Positions 17,305-25,684 of a stretch of DNA of 32,021 bases are shown in pieces. Below the pieces are notes generated by a model that saw only the letters and a program-made list of their open reading frames with translations, had not been told where the DNA came from and did not search any database. Source of the DNA: Gammaproteobacteria bacterium (GTDB lineage Bacteria > Pseudomonadota > Gammaproteobacteria > UBA9214); NCBI GenBank assembly GCA_020344335.1, contig CP070821.1, forward strand, positions 1,941,567 to 1,973,587, read 5' to 3'. The position numbers and the translations under genes are program-made. Within the stretch, counting starts at the first letter, position 1; each line of letters starts with the position of its first letter.

Positions 17305-17664
17305 TCAGTCTTCCTCGTCCTGCACGTGGATATTGTCTTCGTTGATTGTGCCGTAGGCTTCCTTGATGCGGACCACCAGTGCAAGCCCGAGGGCCGTGGT
17401 GGCCAGGCTGACAACGATTGCAGTGAGGATCAGTACATGGGGCAGGGGATTGGAGTACAGACGGATGCCTTCCTTGATGATCGGGGCAGTGCCACCCTCT
17501 ATATTTGCCATGCTGATGAAAAGAATGAAGACCGATGTCTGGAAGATGAATAACCCGATGATCTGCTTGATCAGGTTGGGACGGGCGATGACTGCATAGA
17601 AACCGGTCATCATCAGGATGATGACGATCCAGTAATTGTAGAGACCCAGCAGCCCGGACATCAC
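17305..17664 (-). CDS. mrpC: Cation/proton antiporter subunit C (NuoK-like)
   Basis: A 119-residue protein with three helices and the NuoK/MrpC pattern, including the segment NLIKQIIGLFIFQTSVFILF and the helix HVLILTAIVVSLATTALGLAL. Usual MrpC length is about 110-115 residues. Its start overlaps the stop of the preceding A'B fusion gene by 4 bp. It corresponds to MbhG in membrane-bound hydrogenases. Confidence 0.9.
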   Translation of the reverse strand: MMSGLLGLYNYWIVIILMMTGFYAVIARPNLIKQIIGLFIFQTSVFILFISMANIEGGTAPIIKEGIRLYSNPLPHVLILTAIVVSLATTALGLALVVRIKEAYGTINEDNIHVQDEED

Positions 17665-18635
17665 AGATCTCCCTCGGGCTGACGGCTTCTGAACACGTAG
17701 TAGATCATGAGCATCACGGAGGCAACGGTAATGCCGACGCCCAGTTCAATGAGGATGATGCCCAGGTGCTGTCCGCTCACAGGGTCGTCTGCCAGTACGT
17801 TATATTCGAGAAATTTCCCGCCCAGCAGCATGCTCTCGATACCGACACCGATGTAAAGCAGCATGCCAAACGCCACCATGATACGCAGCAGTTGGTGTGG
17901 TATGAGACGTTGTGCATTGCCCAGTCCAAAGGCCAGAGCATAGAGAATGAAGCCGGTCGCAAAGATCACACCCGCCTGGAATCCTCCACCGGGACCGTAG
18001 TCACCATGGAACTGCACATAGAGTGCAAACAGCAATATTAGCGGAAAGAAAAGCTTGCCAATGACACGCAGGATAAGCAGTTTCCTGATTCCCGGGTCCA
18101 TGCTGTTGCCCCCGCGTGTTCGGTAACCGAGCAGTGTCAGCACTCCTGCCCCGGCGGTGAAAATAACCGCCAACTCGCCGAGGGTGTCGTAGCCGCGGTA
18201 ACTGGCCAGCACCGAGGTTACGACATTCGGAATGCCGATTTCCCCGGGCGTATCGTGCAGATAGGCAGGGGCCACATGAAGGTGAACGGGGGCCTGCGGA
18301 TTGCCGAAGTGCGGCATGTCCAGGGTGCCATAGATCAGTGCCATCCCGGTTATGATGACCACGATCAGCGGCAGCATTGGTGTGCGCTGCGGTGGTTTTT
18401 CCCTGTCAGTGGTCAGTGCAATCGTTGCCAGCAGCAGGATCGTGGAAATGCCCGCGCCGATTGCGGCCTCTGTCAGGGCAACATCCACGGCGTCCAGTAC
18501 CACGAACAGTGATGCCGAGAGCAGGCTGTAAATGCTGGTCAGCATGGTTGCTGCGAGCAGGCTTCTCATGCGCACGATGGAAAACCCGGTAATCATCAAC
18601 AGCACGAGCAGTATAGTGTCTATCAGGATCTCCAT
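17661..18635 (-). CDS. Fused MrpA C-terminal (MbhD/MbhE-like) and MrpB subunit
   Basis: A 324-residue fusion. Residues about 5-75 match the DUF4040/MbhD piece of the MrpA C-terminus (SLLAATMLTSIYSLLSASLF, DVALTEAAIGAGISTILLL). Residues about 85-180 match the MbhE-like piece (NVVTSVLASYRGYDTLGELA). Residues about 190-315 are MnhB/MrpB, with the hallmark YGPGGGFQAGVI. The large NuoL-like N-terminal half of MrpA is not here; its role may be taken by one of the extra D-like chains. Start overlaps mrpG's stop by one base (TAATG). Confidence 0.9.
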   Translation of the reverse strand: MEILIDTILLVLLMITGFSIVRMRSLLAATMLTSIYSLLSASLFVVLDAVDVALTEAAIGAGISTILLLATIALTTDREKPPQRTPMLPLIVVIITGMALIYGTLDMPHFGNPQAPVHLHVAPAYLHDTPGEIGIPNVVTSVLASYRGYDTLGELAVIFTAGAGVLTLLGYRTRGGNSMDPGIRKLLILRVIGKLFFPLILLFALYVQFHGDYGPGGGFQAGVIFATGFILYALAFGLGNAQRLIPHQLLRIMVAFGMLLYIGVGIESMLLGGKFLEYNVLADDPVSGQHLGIILIELGVGITVASVMLMIYYVFRSRQPEGDL

Positions 18636-18952
18636 TATTGCTGCTCGTGTTCATCGACAACCGGTTTCAGCTTCCCCTGCAGGGCGGCCTGGGCCAGTGC
18701 GTGAACGGCTGTTGGTCCGGTGAAGATCATGAAATAGAAAATCAGCAGCAGCTTTACCGTCACTAGGCTGAAGCCGCCCTGTAGCATCAGTCCGGCCAGG
18801 ACCAGTCCTGCGCCCATGGTGTCACATACGCTGACGGCATGCAGGCGGGTATAAAAGTCCGGAAAGCGCAGTATGCCGATCGCGCCAACCAGCAGGAAGA
18901 TCGCGCCTCCCAGCAGGAAGATCCAGCTCAGTATGTAGATCACCGTCTCCAT
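18635..18952 (-). CDS. mrpG: Cation/proton antiporter subunit G
   Basis: A 105-residue protein with three helices and the MrpG/PhaG signature RFPDFYTRLHAVSVCDTMGAG followed by the VLAGLML helix. Normal length. The ATG at 18952 overlaps the TAA of mrpF by one base, and GGGAGG lies just upstream. Equivalent to MbhC. Confidence 0.92.
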   Translation of the reverse strand: METVIYILSWIFLLGGAIFLLVGAIGILRFPDFYTRLHAVSVCDTMGAGLVLAGLMLQGGFSLVTVKLLLIFYFMIFTGPTAVHALAQAALQGKLKPVVDEHEQQ

Positions 18953-19239
18953 TAACCCTCCCCGGAGTCTGCTTCAGGGTCGCGGCTCGCACCGCAACCT
19001 GTACCGCACACCCGGAGCACGGCAATCGTGCTCACGAACGAGATCAGGACATACACCAGTGCAATATCCAGAAACTCGGGGCGCCCGGTCATGAAGCCGA
19101 GTACGGCCACCATCAGCACGGTCAGGGTACCGCTCATATTAGCCGCCAAAACGCGGTCATAGAGCGTTGGGCCGAGGAAGGCGCGCAGCAGGCCAATGGC
19201 AATGGCAACCAGGATCACAGCCGAGATCGCGATGAACAT
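18952..19239 (-). CDS. mrpF: Cation/proton antiporter subunit F
   Basis: A 95-residue protein with three helices and the MrpF motif GPTLYDRVLAANMSGT, normal for the family (about 90 residues). The frame is open 8 codons further, but the ATG at 19239 (MFIAISAVIL) is chosen: it overlaps mrpE's TAA by one base, as in the next junctions of this operon, and GGAGAA lies at 19248-19253. The C-terminal tail CGTGCGASRDPEADSGEG is polar, with two cysteines, and is not a family feature I know. Equivalent to MbhB. Confidence 0.9.
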   Translation of the reverse strand: MFIAISAVILVAIAIGLLRAFLGPTLYDRVLAANMSGTLTVLMVAVLGFMTGRPEFLDIALVYVLISFVSTIAVLRVCGTGCGASRDPEADSGEG

Positions 19240-19724
19240 TAAAAAACGTTCTCCACATTGCACACCCGGCGGTTCATTTCCCCACTCTCCAGATCGGCTG
19301 CCGCTTCCTGCGTCAAGGCATGTACCGTAAATATATCGTCGTCGACATCCACAGTGACTGTACCCGGCACCAGGGTGATCGAGTTTCCATAGGTAACCCG
19401 TCCCAGATCGGTTTTCTGTCCGGCCCGGACAGTAAAAATTTTCGGGCTGATCGGCATGCGGGGGTTCAGAATGCGGAGGCTGACATCAATATTTGACTTG
19501 ATCATTTCCCGTGCCAGCCACAACCAGTAGGGCAGTAACGATGGTTTTAACAGAACAGGATGGATTTCCCGGTCGATGAGTTCTGCCCGGTGTGCCAGCA
19601 GTACAATCAGCAGAGTGGACAGTAAACCGAATATCAGTAGCAGGAGTGTGTAATGTCCTGACAGAAGCAGCCAGATGGCAAACAGGAACAGCGTCATGTT
19701 GAATGCATGCTTCAGATTGCTCAC
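19239..19724 (-). CDS. mrpE: Cation/proton antiporter subunit E
   Basis: A 161-residue protein: two or three N-terminal helices (about residues 10-45), then the MrpE core with PYWLWLAREMIKSNIDVSLR and RVTYGNSITLVPGTVTVDV and a soluble C-terminal domain. Start is a GTG at 19724 (G-rich run at 19732-19737 and GAGG just before it); an ATG nine codons in is the alternative. First gene of the mrp unit, 81 bp after hypE on the same strand, with no convincing promoter in the gap. Equivalent to MbhA. Confidence 0.9.
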   Translation of the reverse strand: MSNLKHAFNMTLFLFAIWLLLSGHYTLLLLIFGLLSTLLIVLLAHRAELIDREIHPVLLKPSLLPYWLWLAREMIKSNIDVSLRILNPRMPISPKIFTVRAGQKTDLGRVTYGNSITLVPGTVTVDVDDDIFTVHALTQEAAADLESGEMNRRVCNVENVF

Positions 19725-19805
19725 CCTCTACCCCCCCTGTGTCTGGTTTATTGTCAACCGGGTGTGGAAAACCAGGAACGCTTGCGATATTCAGATTATG
19801 TTTGT

Positions 19806-20807
19806 TCAGCAAATTCTTGGCAGCGGATCATCTTCGAGTTCTTCCAGGATGCGCTGCCCACCGAGTTCGGTGGCTAGCAGTACATGCTTGCCTGCTGCGT
19901 TTACATTGCCAATGATAACGGCATCCTCACCTTCCGGCAGCGCCTGCCAGCGTTGTAACAGCTCCCCGGCCTCAGCTGGATCGACGACTGCAACGACCCG
20001 GCCTTCGCAAGCCAGATACATTGGGTCATAGCCTAGCATGTCGCAGACGGATTGTACCGGGTCGCGTACCGGGATTTCCGACTGTTGCAGACCAATGCCC
20101 ATCGCGGTTGCCCGCTGCAGTTCATGGGCAACCGTTGCCAGCCCACCGCGTGTCGGGTCGCGCATAAATCGCAGTCCCGGTACCTTGAGTGCTTCCTGCG
20201 TCAACGGCAGAACGCTGGCTGCATCGGATAACAGCTCGCCGTGGAGACCAAATTCCTCGCGCGCCAGCATGACGGCGATGCCGTGATCACCGACCGGGCC
20301 GCTGACCAGAATGGCATCGCCGTCCCGAATGAGATCAAGCCCGAGCTTATGACCGCAGCGTATGCCGACGCCCGTGGTTGCCAGGTACAGGCCCCCGCCT
20401 TCACCACGTCGCAGTACCTTGGTGTCGCCGGCGGCCACCGCGACGCCGGTTTCACAGGCGGTTCTCGCGAGACTCTCGATGAGGCGTTCCAGCTGCGCGA
20501 CCTCCATGCCTTCCTCGATGAAGGCATTCAGGCTCAGGTATTTCGGTATGGCGCCGGCCACTGCCAGGTCATTGGTGGTGCCATGCACGGCGAGTGAGCC
20601 GATATCTCCCCCGGGAAATTCCAGCGGCTGCACGGTAAAGCCATCGGTTGTAAACAATACGTCATGACCATTGAGTGCAAGCGGGACAGCATCGGCCTGA
20701 ACATCCAGGCTCGGGTTGGACAGGTGACGCGCAAAGATCTCCTCGATGAGTTCGCGCATGAATCGACCGCCATTCCCGTGCGCCAAAGATATATGGGTAT
20801 CTTCCAT
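19806..20807 (-). CDS. hypE: Hydrogenase maturation protein HypE
   Basis: A 333-residue HypE. It dehydrates the thiocarboxamide on its own C-terminal cysteine to thiocyanate, the source of CN ligands of the [NiFe] site. The C-terminus is PRIC, the conserved tail, with Cys333 as the modified residue. N-terminal AHGNGGRFM, central VAAGDTKV and DPTRGGLATVAHEL fit the PurM-like ATP-binding fold. The ATG at 20807 (MEDTHISLAHG) matches family starts; an open frame to 20873 would run into the palindromic repeat. It follows hypF with a repeat-bearing 99-bp gap. Confidence 0.95.
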   Translation of the reverse strand: MEDTHISLAHGNGGRFMRELIEEIFARHLSNPSLDVQADAVPLALNGHDVLFTTDGFTVQPLEFPGGDIGSLAVHGTTNDLAVAGAIPKYLSLNAFIEEGMEVAQLERLIESLARTACETGVAVAAGDTKVLRRGEGGGLYLATTGVGIRCGHKLGLDLIRDGDAILVSGPVGDHGIAVMLAREEFGLHGELLSDAASVLPLTQEALKVPGLRFMRDPTRGGLATVAHELQRATAMGIGLQQSEIPVRDPVQSVCDMLGYDPMYLACEGRVVAVVDPAEAGELLQRWQALPEGEDAVIIGNVNAAGKHVLLATELGGQRILEELEDDPLPRIC

Positions 20808-20820
20808 GCTATTCAGTTCT

Positions 20821-20885
20821 GTAGGGTGCGCCGTGCGCACCATTTCAATTCTGCGGCATCTGCCGGTGCGCACGGCGCACCCTAC
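20821..20885. repeat. Perfect 21-bp inverted repeat between hypF and hypE
   Basis: Arms GTAGGGTGCGCCGTGCGCACC (20821-20841, shown as its first 20-odd bases only in part) and the exact reverse complement at 20865-20885 are separated by 23 bp. The arm begins GTAGGGTGCG and ends GTGCGCACC. This kind of GTAGGGTGCG palindrome is widely dispersed in proteobacterial intergenic DNA, as I recall. On the hyp transcript it would form a very stable hairpin. Confidence 0.85.
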
Positions 20886-20895
20886 CGTTTCATAT

Positions 20896-20922
20896 CCCGG
20901 ATTCCGCTACGCTGCATCCGGG
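20896..20922. repeat. REP-like repeat overlapping the 3' end of hypF
   Basis: CCCGGAT at 20896-20902 pairs with ATCCGGG at 20916-20922 around TCCGCTACGCTGC, the core of a very common REP-type element in gammaproteobacteria. It contains the TAG stop of hypF (20907-20909). Confidence 0.75.
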
Positions 20923-23213
20923 CTACGGTGTAGTGCAGCGTATTCTATGATCTGGCCAACACTGATGCCGGCGTCATTGACCGGGACATCATCCGGCAGA
21001 TCGACCCGGAAACCGTCGGCGGTGAGCAGTTCAACGGCACGTTCCGTCAGGATGCGGTTCTGGAATACGCCACCGGAGAGCCCGATACGTGTGATGCCGT
21101 AGTCTGTGCGCGCCTGCCTCGCTTGCTGCAGCATTGTGGCCGCCATGCTGGCATGGAAACATGCGGCGCGTTCCGCTGCCGGCCGGCCGTTGTCGAGCAA
21201 CATCGGAAGCAGGGGTTCCCAGTCCGATAACCATACGCCGCTGCCGCTCTTACCGAGCGGCAAGGCAACCGGGCTGCCTGCGGTGTGACAGGCGGCCTCC
21301 AGTTCCATCGGGCCCTGTCCCTCGTGGCTGGCCACCAGGCAGATACCGGTTAGTGCAGCGGCAGCATCAAACAGGCGGCCGGCCGCGCTGGTCTGCGGGG
21401 AATTGATGCGCCGTTCCCAGGCGTGTCGCAGCAGACCGGCCGTGTCCGGCAGGTCTGGCCAGCCAGTGCCGGTTTCCCAGCAGACGGCCGCTGCGCTGCG
21501 CCATGGTTCGCGCCCGGCGCGTTCGCCACCGGGCAGCTGGAACGGACGCAGGCTGGCAAAACGCTGCCAGTTACCCGCCCGTCCGAGCAGGGCTTCACCG
21601 CCCCAGAGGGTGCCGTCAGCGCCGTAGCCGGTCCCGTCCCACGCAAATACCAGCCGCTTGTCGGCAGCCAGGTCGGGGAGGCAGGTGACCGCGGCATGCG
21701 CATGATGATGCAGTACCCTGTGGACGGGCAGACCACTGCGTTCCGCCCAGCGTGTCGTGGCATAGCCGGGATGGGCGTCGCAGACAATCGCCGTGGCAGC
21801 GACCTCGTACAGGGATTGCAGGTCCCGCAGGGTCTGCTCGAATACCGCCAGGCTGCGTGCAGTCCCCATGTCACCGATATGGGGGGACACGACAAGGCGG
21901 TTCTGCCAGGCCAGTGCCGCGGTGTTTTTCATATGTCCGCCAACCGCGATCACCGGCTTGCTCAGCGAAAACGGCAGATCGATTTCCAGTGGCGCATTAC
22001 CGCGTCCTGCCCGCAACAGTCGCGGCTTGTTGCCAATCACACGATACACCGGATCATCCGCTGGTCGCTCAATCGGCCGGTCATGGTGCAGAAAGGCGTC
22101 AGCCACGTGACCAAGCCGTTCTTCCACGACCGCATTCTCTGTCAGTACCGGCTCGCCGCTGATATTGGCCGATGTGGCAATGACCGGCGCACCGTAGTCA
22201 TTCAGCAGCAGGTGATGCAGCGGGCTGTAGGGCAGCATCACGCCGATTTCATCAAGGCCGGGTGCGACCAGATTCGATAGCGGGCAATCGGGCCGACGCC
22301 GTGCCAGTACGATCGGGCGGCCCGGCGAGAGCAACAGGTCGGCCTGGTCGCGGGCCAGGAACACGGCGCGGGTTACGCAGGAAAGCGGTTTTCCGGGCGG
22401 CGCAGGAAACAGGACGGCAAGTGGTTTGTGCGGACGCGGTTTGCGCTTGCGCAATTCACCGATGGCATGGTCATTGCGTGCATCACATACCAGGTGGTAA
22501 CCGCCGATGCCCTTGACTGCAACGAGTTGTCCGGCACGCAATGCCTTGATAGCGGCCAGTGCCGCTGCCGTACCGCGAAGCTGTGTGTGTCCGGGAACAT
22601 GGAATTCAAGCTGAGGACCGCACACCGGACAGGCCACCGGCTCGGCATGAAAGCGCCGGTCTGCGGGATTTTCATATTCACGGCGGCACTGCGTACACAG
22701 CCTGAAACCGGCCATGGTGGTGTCCGGCCGGTCATAGGGGAGCCCGCGTATCAGGGTGTAGCGCGGTCCGCACTGGGTGCAGTTGATAAACGGGTAGCGG
22801 TAGCGCCGGTCGGCAGGATCATTCAGCTCTGCCAGGCAGTCATTGCAGGTAAACAGATCGGGAGGCAGATGGATCTCGGCGGCACCGGCACGGCTGCTGC
22901 TGCGGATGGAGAACCCGTCAGGTGATTCCCTGTGACAGGGCCCGGAAGCAGATATCCGTGGCCGTGCCAGCTGCGGTGCACGTTCGGTAAGGTCGTGCTC
23001 GAACTCGCGCAACGCGCGCTCGTCTCCCTCGACATGGATCTCTACCTGGCCGAGCCGGTTGAATACCCAGCCTGCCAACCCGTATTCGGTTGCCAGCCGG
23101 TAGACAAACGGGCGGAAGCCGACACCCTGGACGCGGCCGTCCAGAATTATCCGGCGGGCACCGGTGGACTGCGCTGTCGCCGTCAGGTCGAGATCGGGTG
23201 CGGTGGATGCCAT
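20907..23213 (-). CDS. hypF: Carbamoyltransferase HypF
   Basis: A 768-residue HypF, close to the family's usual 750. It transfers the carbamoyl group of carbamoyl phosphate, through a carbamoyl-adenylate, to HypE. Domain order is complete: acylphosphatase (residues about 18-105, with RVQGVGFRPFVYRLA), two zinc fingers (CNDC, CTQC, CTQC and CPVC, about 120-205), a YrdC-like domain (about 215-400, with KGIGGYHLVCDA) and a Kae1-like domain with the metal motif HHHAHAAV near residue 498. The last residues, SPDAA, and the stop are encoded by a REP-like repeat. It starts 17 bp after hypD. Confidence 0.96.
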   Translation of the reverse strand: MASTAPDLDLTATAQSTGARRIILDGRVQGVGFRPFVYRLATEYGLAGWVFNRLGQVEIHVEGDERALREFEHDLTERAPQLARPRISASGPCHRESPDGFSIRSSSRAGAAEIHLPPDLFTCNDCLAELNDPADRRYRYPFINCTQCGPRYTLIRGLPYDRPDTTMAGFRLCTQCRREYENPADRRFHAEPVACPVCGPQLEFHVPGHTQLRGTAAALAAIKALRAGQLVAVKGIGGYHLVCDARNDHAIGELRKRKPRPHKPLAVLFPAPPGKPLSCVTRAVFLARDQADLLLSPGRPIVLARRRPDCPLSNLVAPGLDEIGVMLPYSPLHHLLLNDYGAPVIATSANISGEPVLTENAVVEERLGHVADAFLHHDRPIERPADDPVYRVIGNKPRLLRAGRGNAPLEIDLPFSLSKPVIAVGGHMKNTAALAWQNRLVVSPHIGDMGTARSLAVFEQTLRDLQSLYEVAATAIVCDAHPGYATTRWAERSGLPVHRVLHHHAHAAVTCLPDLAADKRLVFAWDGTGYGADGTLWGGEALLGRAGNWQRFASLRPFQLPGGERAGREPWRSAAAVCWETGTGWPDLPDTAGLLRHAWERRINSPQTSAAGRLFDAAAALTGICLVASHEGQGPMELEAACHTAGSPVALPLGKSGSGVWLSDWEPLLPMLLDNGRPAAERAACFHASMAATMLQQARQARTDYGITRIGLSGGVFQNRILTERAVELLTADGFRVDLPDDVPVNDAGISVGQIIEYAALHRSPDAA

Positions 23214-23230
23214 GGCGCTATTACCGGTAA

Positions 23231-24352
23231 TTACGCCATCATCCGTTTTGGCTTGGTGACGGGCTCACGCATGCCGCCACTCCACCAGATACGGCAGGCA
23301 CCTTCATCCGAGACCATGCAGGGTCCGACCGGATGGCGGGGCCGGCAGGCAATCCCGAACAGGCGGCATTCATTCGGATAGATCTTTCCGAGCACGACCT
23401 TTGCGCAGTCACAGCCCGGTGGCATCTCGCCGGCACGCTTGCGTGCATCATCGGCATAGGACGGGAACTCCCGCCGCGCATCGTGACGGGTGTAGGCCGT
23501 GTTCAGTGCAAAGCCGGAATCGGGAATGATCCCGACACCGCGCCAGTTGGCATCCGTCACGTCCATGGCCTGGTGCAATTGCTGGCGTGCGCGCCGGTTA
23601 CCACCGGGCTGCACCAGTTCCGGGTAACAGTTATCCAGGAACCGGTGGTCTTCCAGCAGCTGCCGCAGGGTCGAGTACATGGCGGCGAGCAGGCTTTCCG
23701 CAGTGAATCCGGCCACTGCCGCAGGGATACTGTGCTTGTGTACCACGAATTCCCACTCCTCGGGCCCCATCACCGTGGAAACGTGACCTGGTGCCACCAG
23801 CGCATCGAAACCGGGGGTGTCGGAATCAAGCAGCATGGCGACCGCGGGCCACGTCAGCCGGCCGGAAAGCAGAACAAACAGGTTGTCGGGCACTCCCTCG
23901 ACCAGCAACGCGGCGACGGGTGCCGTAGTGGTTTCAAAGCCGGCGGCAAAAAAGACCACCGGCTTGCCTGGATTCTGGCGGGCAATACGTGCCGCCTCCA
24001 GTGGTGATGCAATCGGCCGGACATCGGCGCCCATGGCGCGCGCCTGCTCGAGTGAGCGGGCATCCTTCCGGGGGGCATTGACCGGTACCCGCAGCATGTC
24101 TCCGAAGGCCACCAGGATGATGTCCTCGTTGAGTGCCAGCTGGATGGCCTCGAAGACATCCTCCTCGGGGCAAATGCATACCGGGCAGCCGGGACCGGGT
24201 ATCAGTTCGATATTTTCAGGCAGGGCACTGCGCAGGCCGGCCATGGTGATGGAACGCTCATGGCCGCCGCAGACATTCATGATCCTGACGTGCTCCGGCA
24301 GCGGCAGACCGCGGATTCTTTCCAGCCACTGGCGGGGCGAATCACCGCTCAT
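23231..24352 (-). CDS. hypD: Hydrogenase maturation protein HypD
   Basis: A 373-residue HypD, the scaffold on which, with HypC, the Fe(CN)2CO unit is built. Conserved elements are NVCGGHERSI (Cys28), PGPGCPVCICP (Cys56 and Cys59), the GFETT segment, PGHVSTVMG, and a C-terminal cysteine set for its [4Fe-4S] cluster (CDCAKVVLGKIYPNEC and GIACRPRHPVGPC). It overlaps hypB's stop by 4 bp. All motifs look intact. Confidence 0.95.
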   Translation of the reverse strand: MSGDSPRQWLERIRGLPLPEHVRIMNVCGGHERSITMAGLRSALPENIELIPGPGCPVCICPEEDVFEAIQLALNEDIILVAFGDMLRVPVNAPRKDARSLEQARAMGADVRPIASPLEAARIARQNPGKPVVFFAAGFETTTAPVAALLVEGVPDNLFVLLSGRLTWPAVAMLLDSDTPGFDALVAPGHVSTVMGPEEWEFVVHKHSIPAAVAGFTAESLLAAMYSTLRQLLEDHRFLDNCYPELVQPGGNRRARQQLHQAMDVTDANWRGVGIIPDSGFALNTAYTRHDARREFPSYADDARKRAGEMPPGCDCAKVVLGKIYPNECRLFGIACRPRHPVGPCMVSDEGACRIWWSGGMREPVTKPKRMMA

Positions 24353-25161
24353 GGCAACACGAGACAGGTGGCAGGACCGGCGGTCTCGACAACGGGGTGG
24401 ATGGCCCCGGACTGCTGTTCCAGCTGCGACATCTCGTGCAGCAACCAGTGCAGCCAGTGTTTCATTCCGGACCCGTTGCGCGCCGATACCTCGTAGACCG
24501 GGGCCGGGTTGGCCAGCTGCTGGAGGTGGTGGCGGGCGGTGTCCGGGCTGAAGTCACCGAGTACCGGCAGCAGGTCACTCTTGCTCAGCAACACCAGGTC
24601 CGAGGCACGGAACATGACCGGATACTTTGCCGGTTTGTCGTCTCCTTCCGTTACCGACAACAGGGTGACATTGCTCTGCTGGCCGAGATCAAAGCTGGCA
24701 GGGCAGACCAGGTTGCCGACATTCTCGATAAAAACGATATCCAGCGAGGCGAGGTCCAGCCGGTGGAGGGCCTCGTGCACCATATGGGCATCCAGATGAC
24801 AGGCGCTGCCGGTCGTGATCTGGACGGCCTCGACACCATGCCGGCGGATACGATCGGCATCGTTCTCGGTCTCCAGGTCGCCCTCGATGACGGCCATGGA
24901 GAGTTCTTCTTTCAGGGCCTCGATGGTCGCTTCCAGCAGGGAGGTTTTGCCGGCACCCGGTGATGACATAAGGTTGACAGCCAGTACGCCATGCTTTCTG
25001 AAATGTTCCCGGTTGTGCGCAGCGGTGTGATCGTTTTCATGCAGCAGCCCCTGCAATACCCCAATGGCCTCGTGCCCGCCTGTGGTTTTTGACAGCTTGC
25101 CGCCAGGCTTCAGCAGTTCGGCGTTTCCCGGTGTTACGTTACAACCACAAGTGTCACACAT
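24349..25161 (-). CDS. hypB: Nickel-insertion GTPase HypB
   Basis: A 270-residue GTPase that supplies nickel to the large-subunit precursor with HypA. The N-terminus has the high-affinity nickel motif MCDTCGC (Cys2, Cys5 and Cys7), the P-loop is SSPGAGKT (66-73), and TGSACHLDAHMV plus ENVGNLVCPASFDLG hold the G-domain metal site and switch region. No polyhistidine stretch, so it is not a nickel-storage type. AGGAGA lies close before the ATG. A 115-bp gap separates it from hypA, with nothing I can support beyond the ribosome-binding site. Confidence 0.95.
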   Translation of the reverse strand: MCDTCGCNVTPGNAELLKPGGKLSKTTGGHEAIGVLQGLLHENDHTAAHNREHFRKHGVLAVNLMSSPGAGKTSLLEATIEALKEELSMAVIEGDLETENDADRIRRHGVEAVQITTGSACHLDAHMVHEALHRLDLASLDIVFIENVGNLVCPASFDLGQQSNVTLLSVTEGDDKPAKYPVMFRASDLVLLSKSDLLPVLGDFSPDTARHHLQQLANPAPVYEVSARNGSGMKHWLHWLLHEMSQLEQQSGAIHPVVETAGPATCLVLP

Positions 25162-25276
25162 TGGAATATCTCCTGAAGGTTTTCTTTACAGGTGCCCGCT
25201 TTTCGGGTGCTGGCGAAGCAGGTAGAAAAGTCATTCGCGAACAGGCGCGTTCCTGCAGGTATCGATTTCATTTTTT

Positions 25277-25684
25277 CTAGTTTACCGTCCGGCCGCTTGC
25301 GCGTTCAGGGGCGGTGCCGGTTGACTTGTCATCCGGCGTGCCAGCCACCAGTTCCACCCGGAAAAGCTGTAATTCGTCGCCACTCAGGAGTGTCGTATGC
25401 CAGTCTCCGCAGTTGGCGCAGACCAGCCGGTTCGGGAGCACACTGCTGGTGCTGCCGCAGCGGCTGCAATGGACATTCACCGGCAGGCTATCAATGACCA
25501 GTACGGCGTCGGCAGCAACCGTACCCGCGCTGGCGACGGGAAAGGCCTGTTCCACCAGCTGCGGTTCAACACCGGACAGCGGGCCAATGCGCAGTTCGAT
25601 GCGTTTCGCTTCACTGGCCTCATGCCGGTGCACGATGGTCTCGATTTGCTCGATCAGTGCCTGGCAGATGGCAAGTTCATGCAC
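25277..25684 (-). CDS. hypA: Nickel metallochaperone HypA
   Basis: A 135-residue HypA. It delivers nickel with HypB. The start is the GTG at 25682-25684, giving MHELAICQAL with the nickel ligand His2 directly after Met; the much longer open frame upstream is the shadow of hypC. Zinc-site cysteines are Cys73, Cys76, Cys89 and Cys92 (CSRC, CANC). The gene overlaps the end of hypC by 8 bp and has GGAGGG before its start. It is about 20 residues longer than the usual 113-118, with a polar tail TPDDKSTGTAPERASGRTVN. Confidence 0.93.
   Translation of the reverse strand: MHELAICQALIEQIETIVHRHEASEAKRIELRIGPLSGVEPQLVEQAFPVASAGTVAADAVLVIDSLPVNVHCSRCGSTSSVLPNRLVCANCGDWHTTLLSGDELQLFRVELVAGTPDDKSTGTAPERASGRTVN

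Noticed and set aside
19752..19757. TTGACA (minus strand) before mrpE as a -35 element
   Set aside because: No -10 at the right distance; the region is G-rich.
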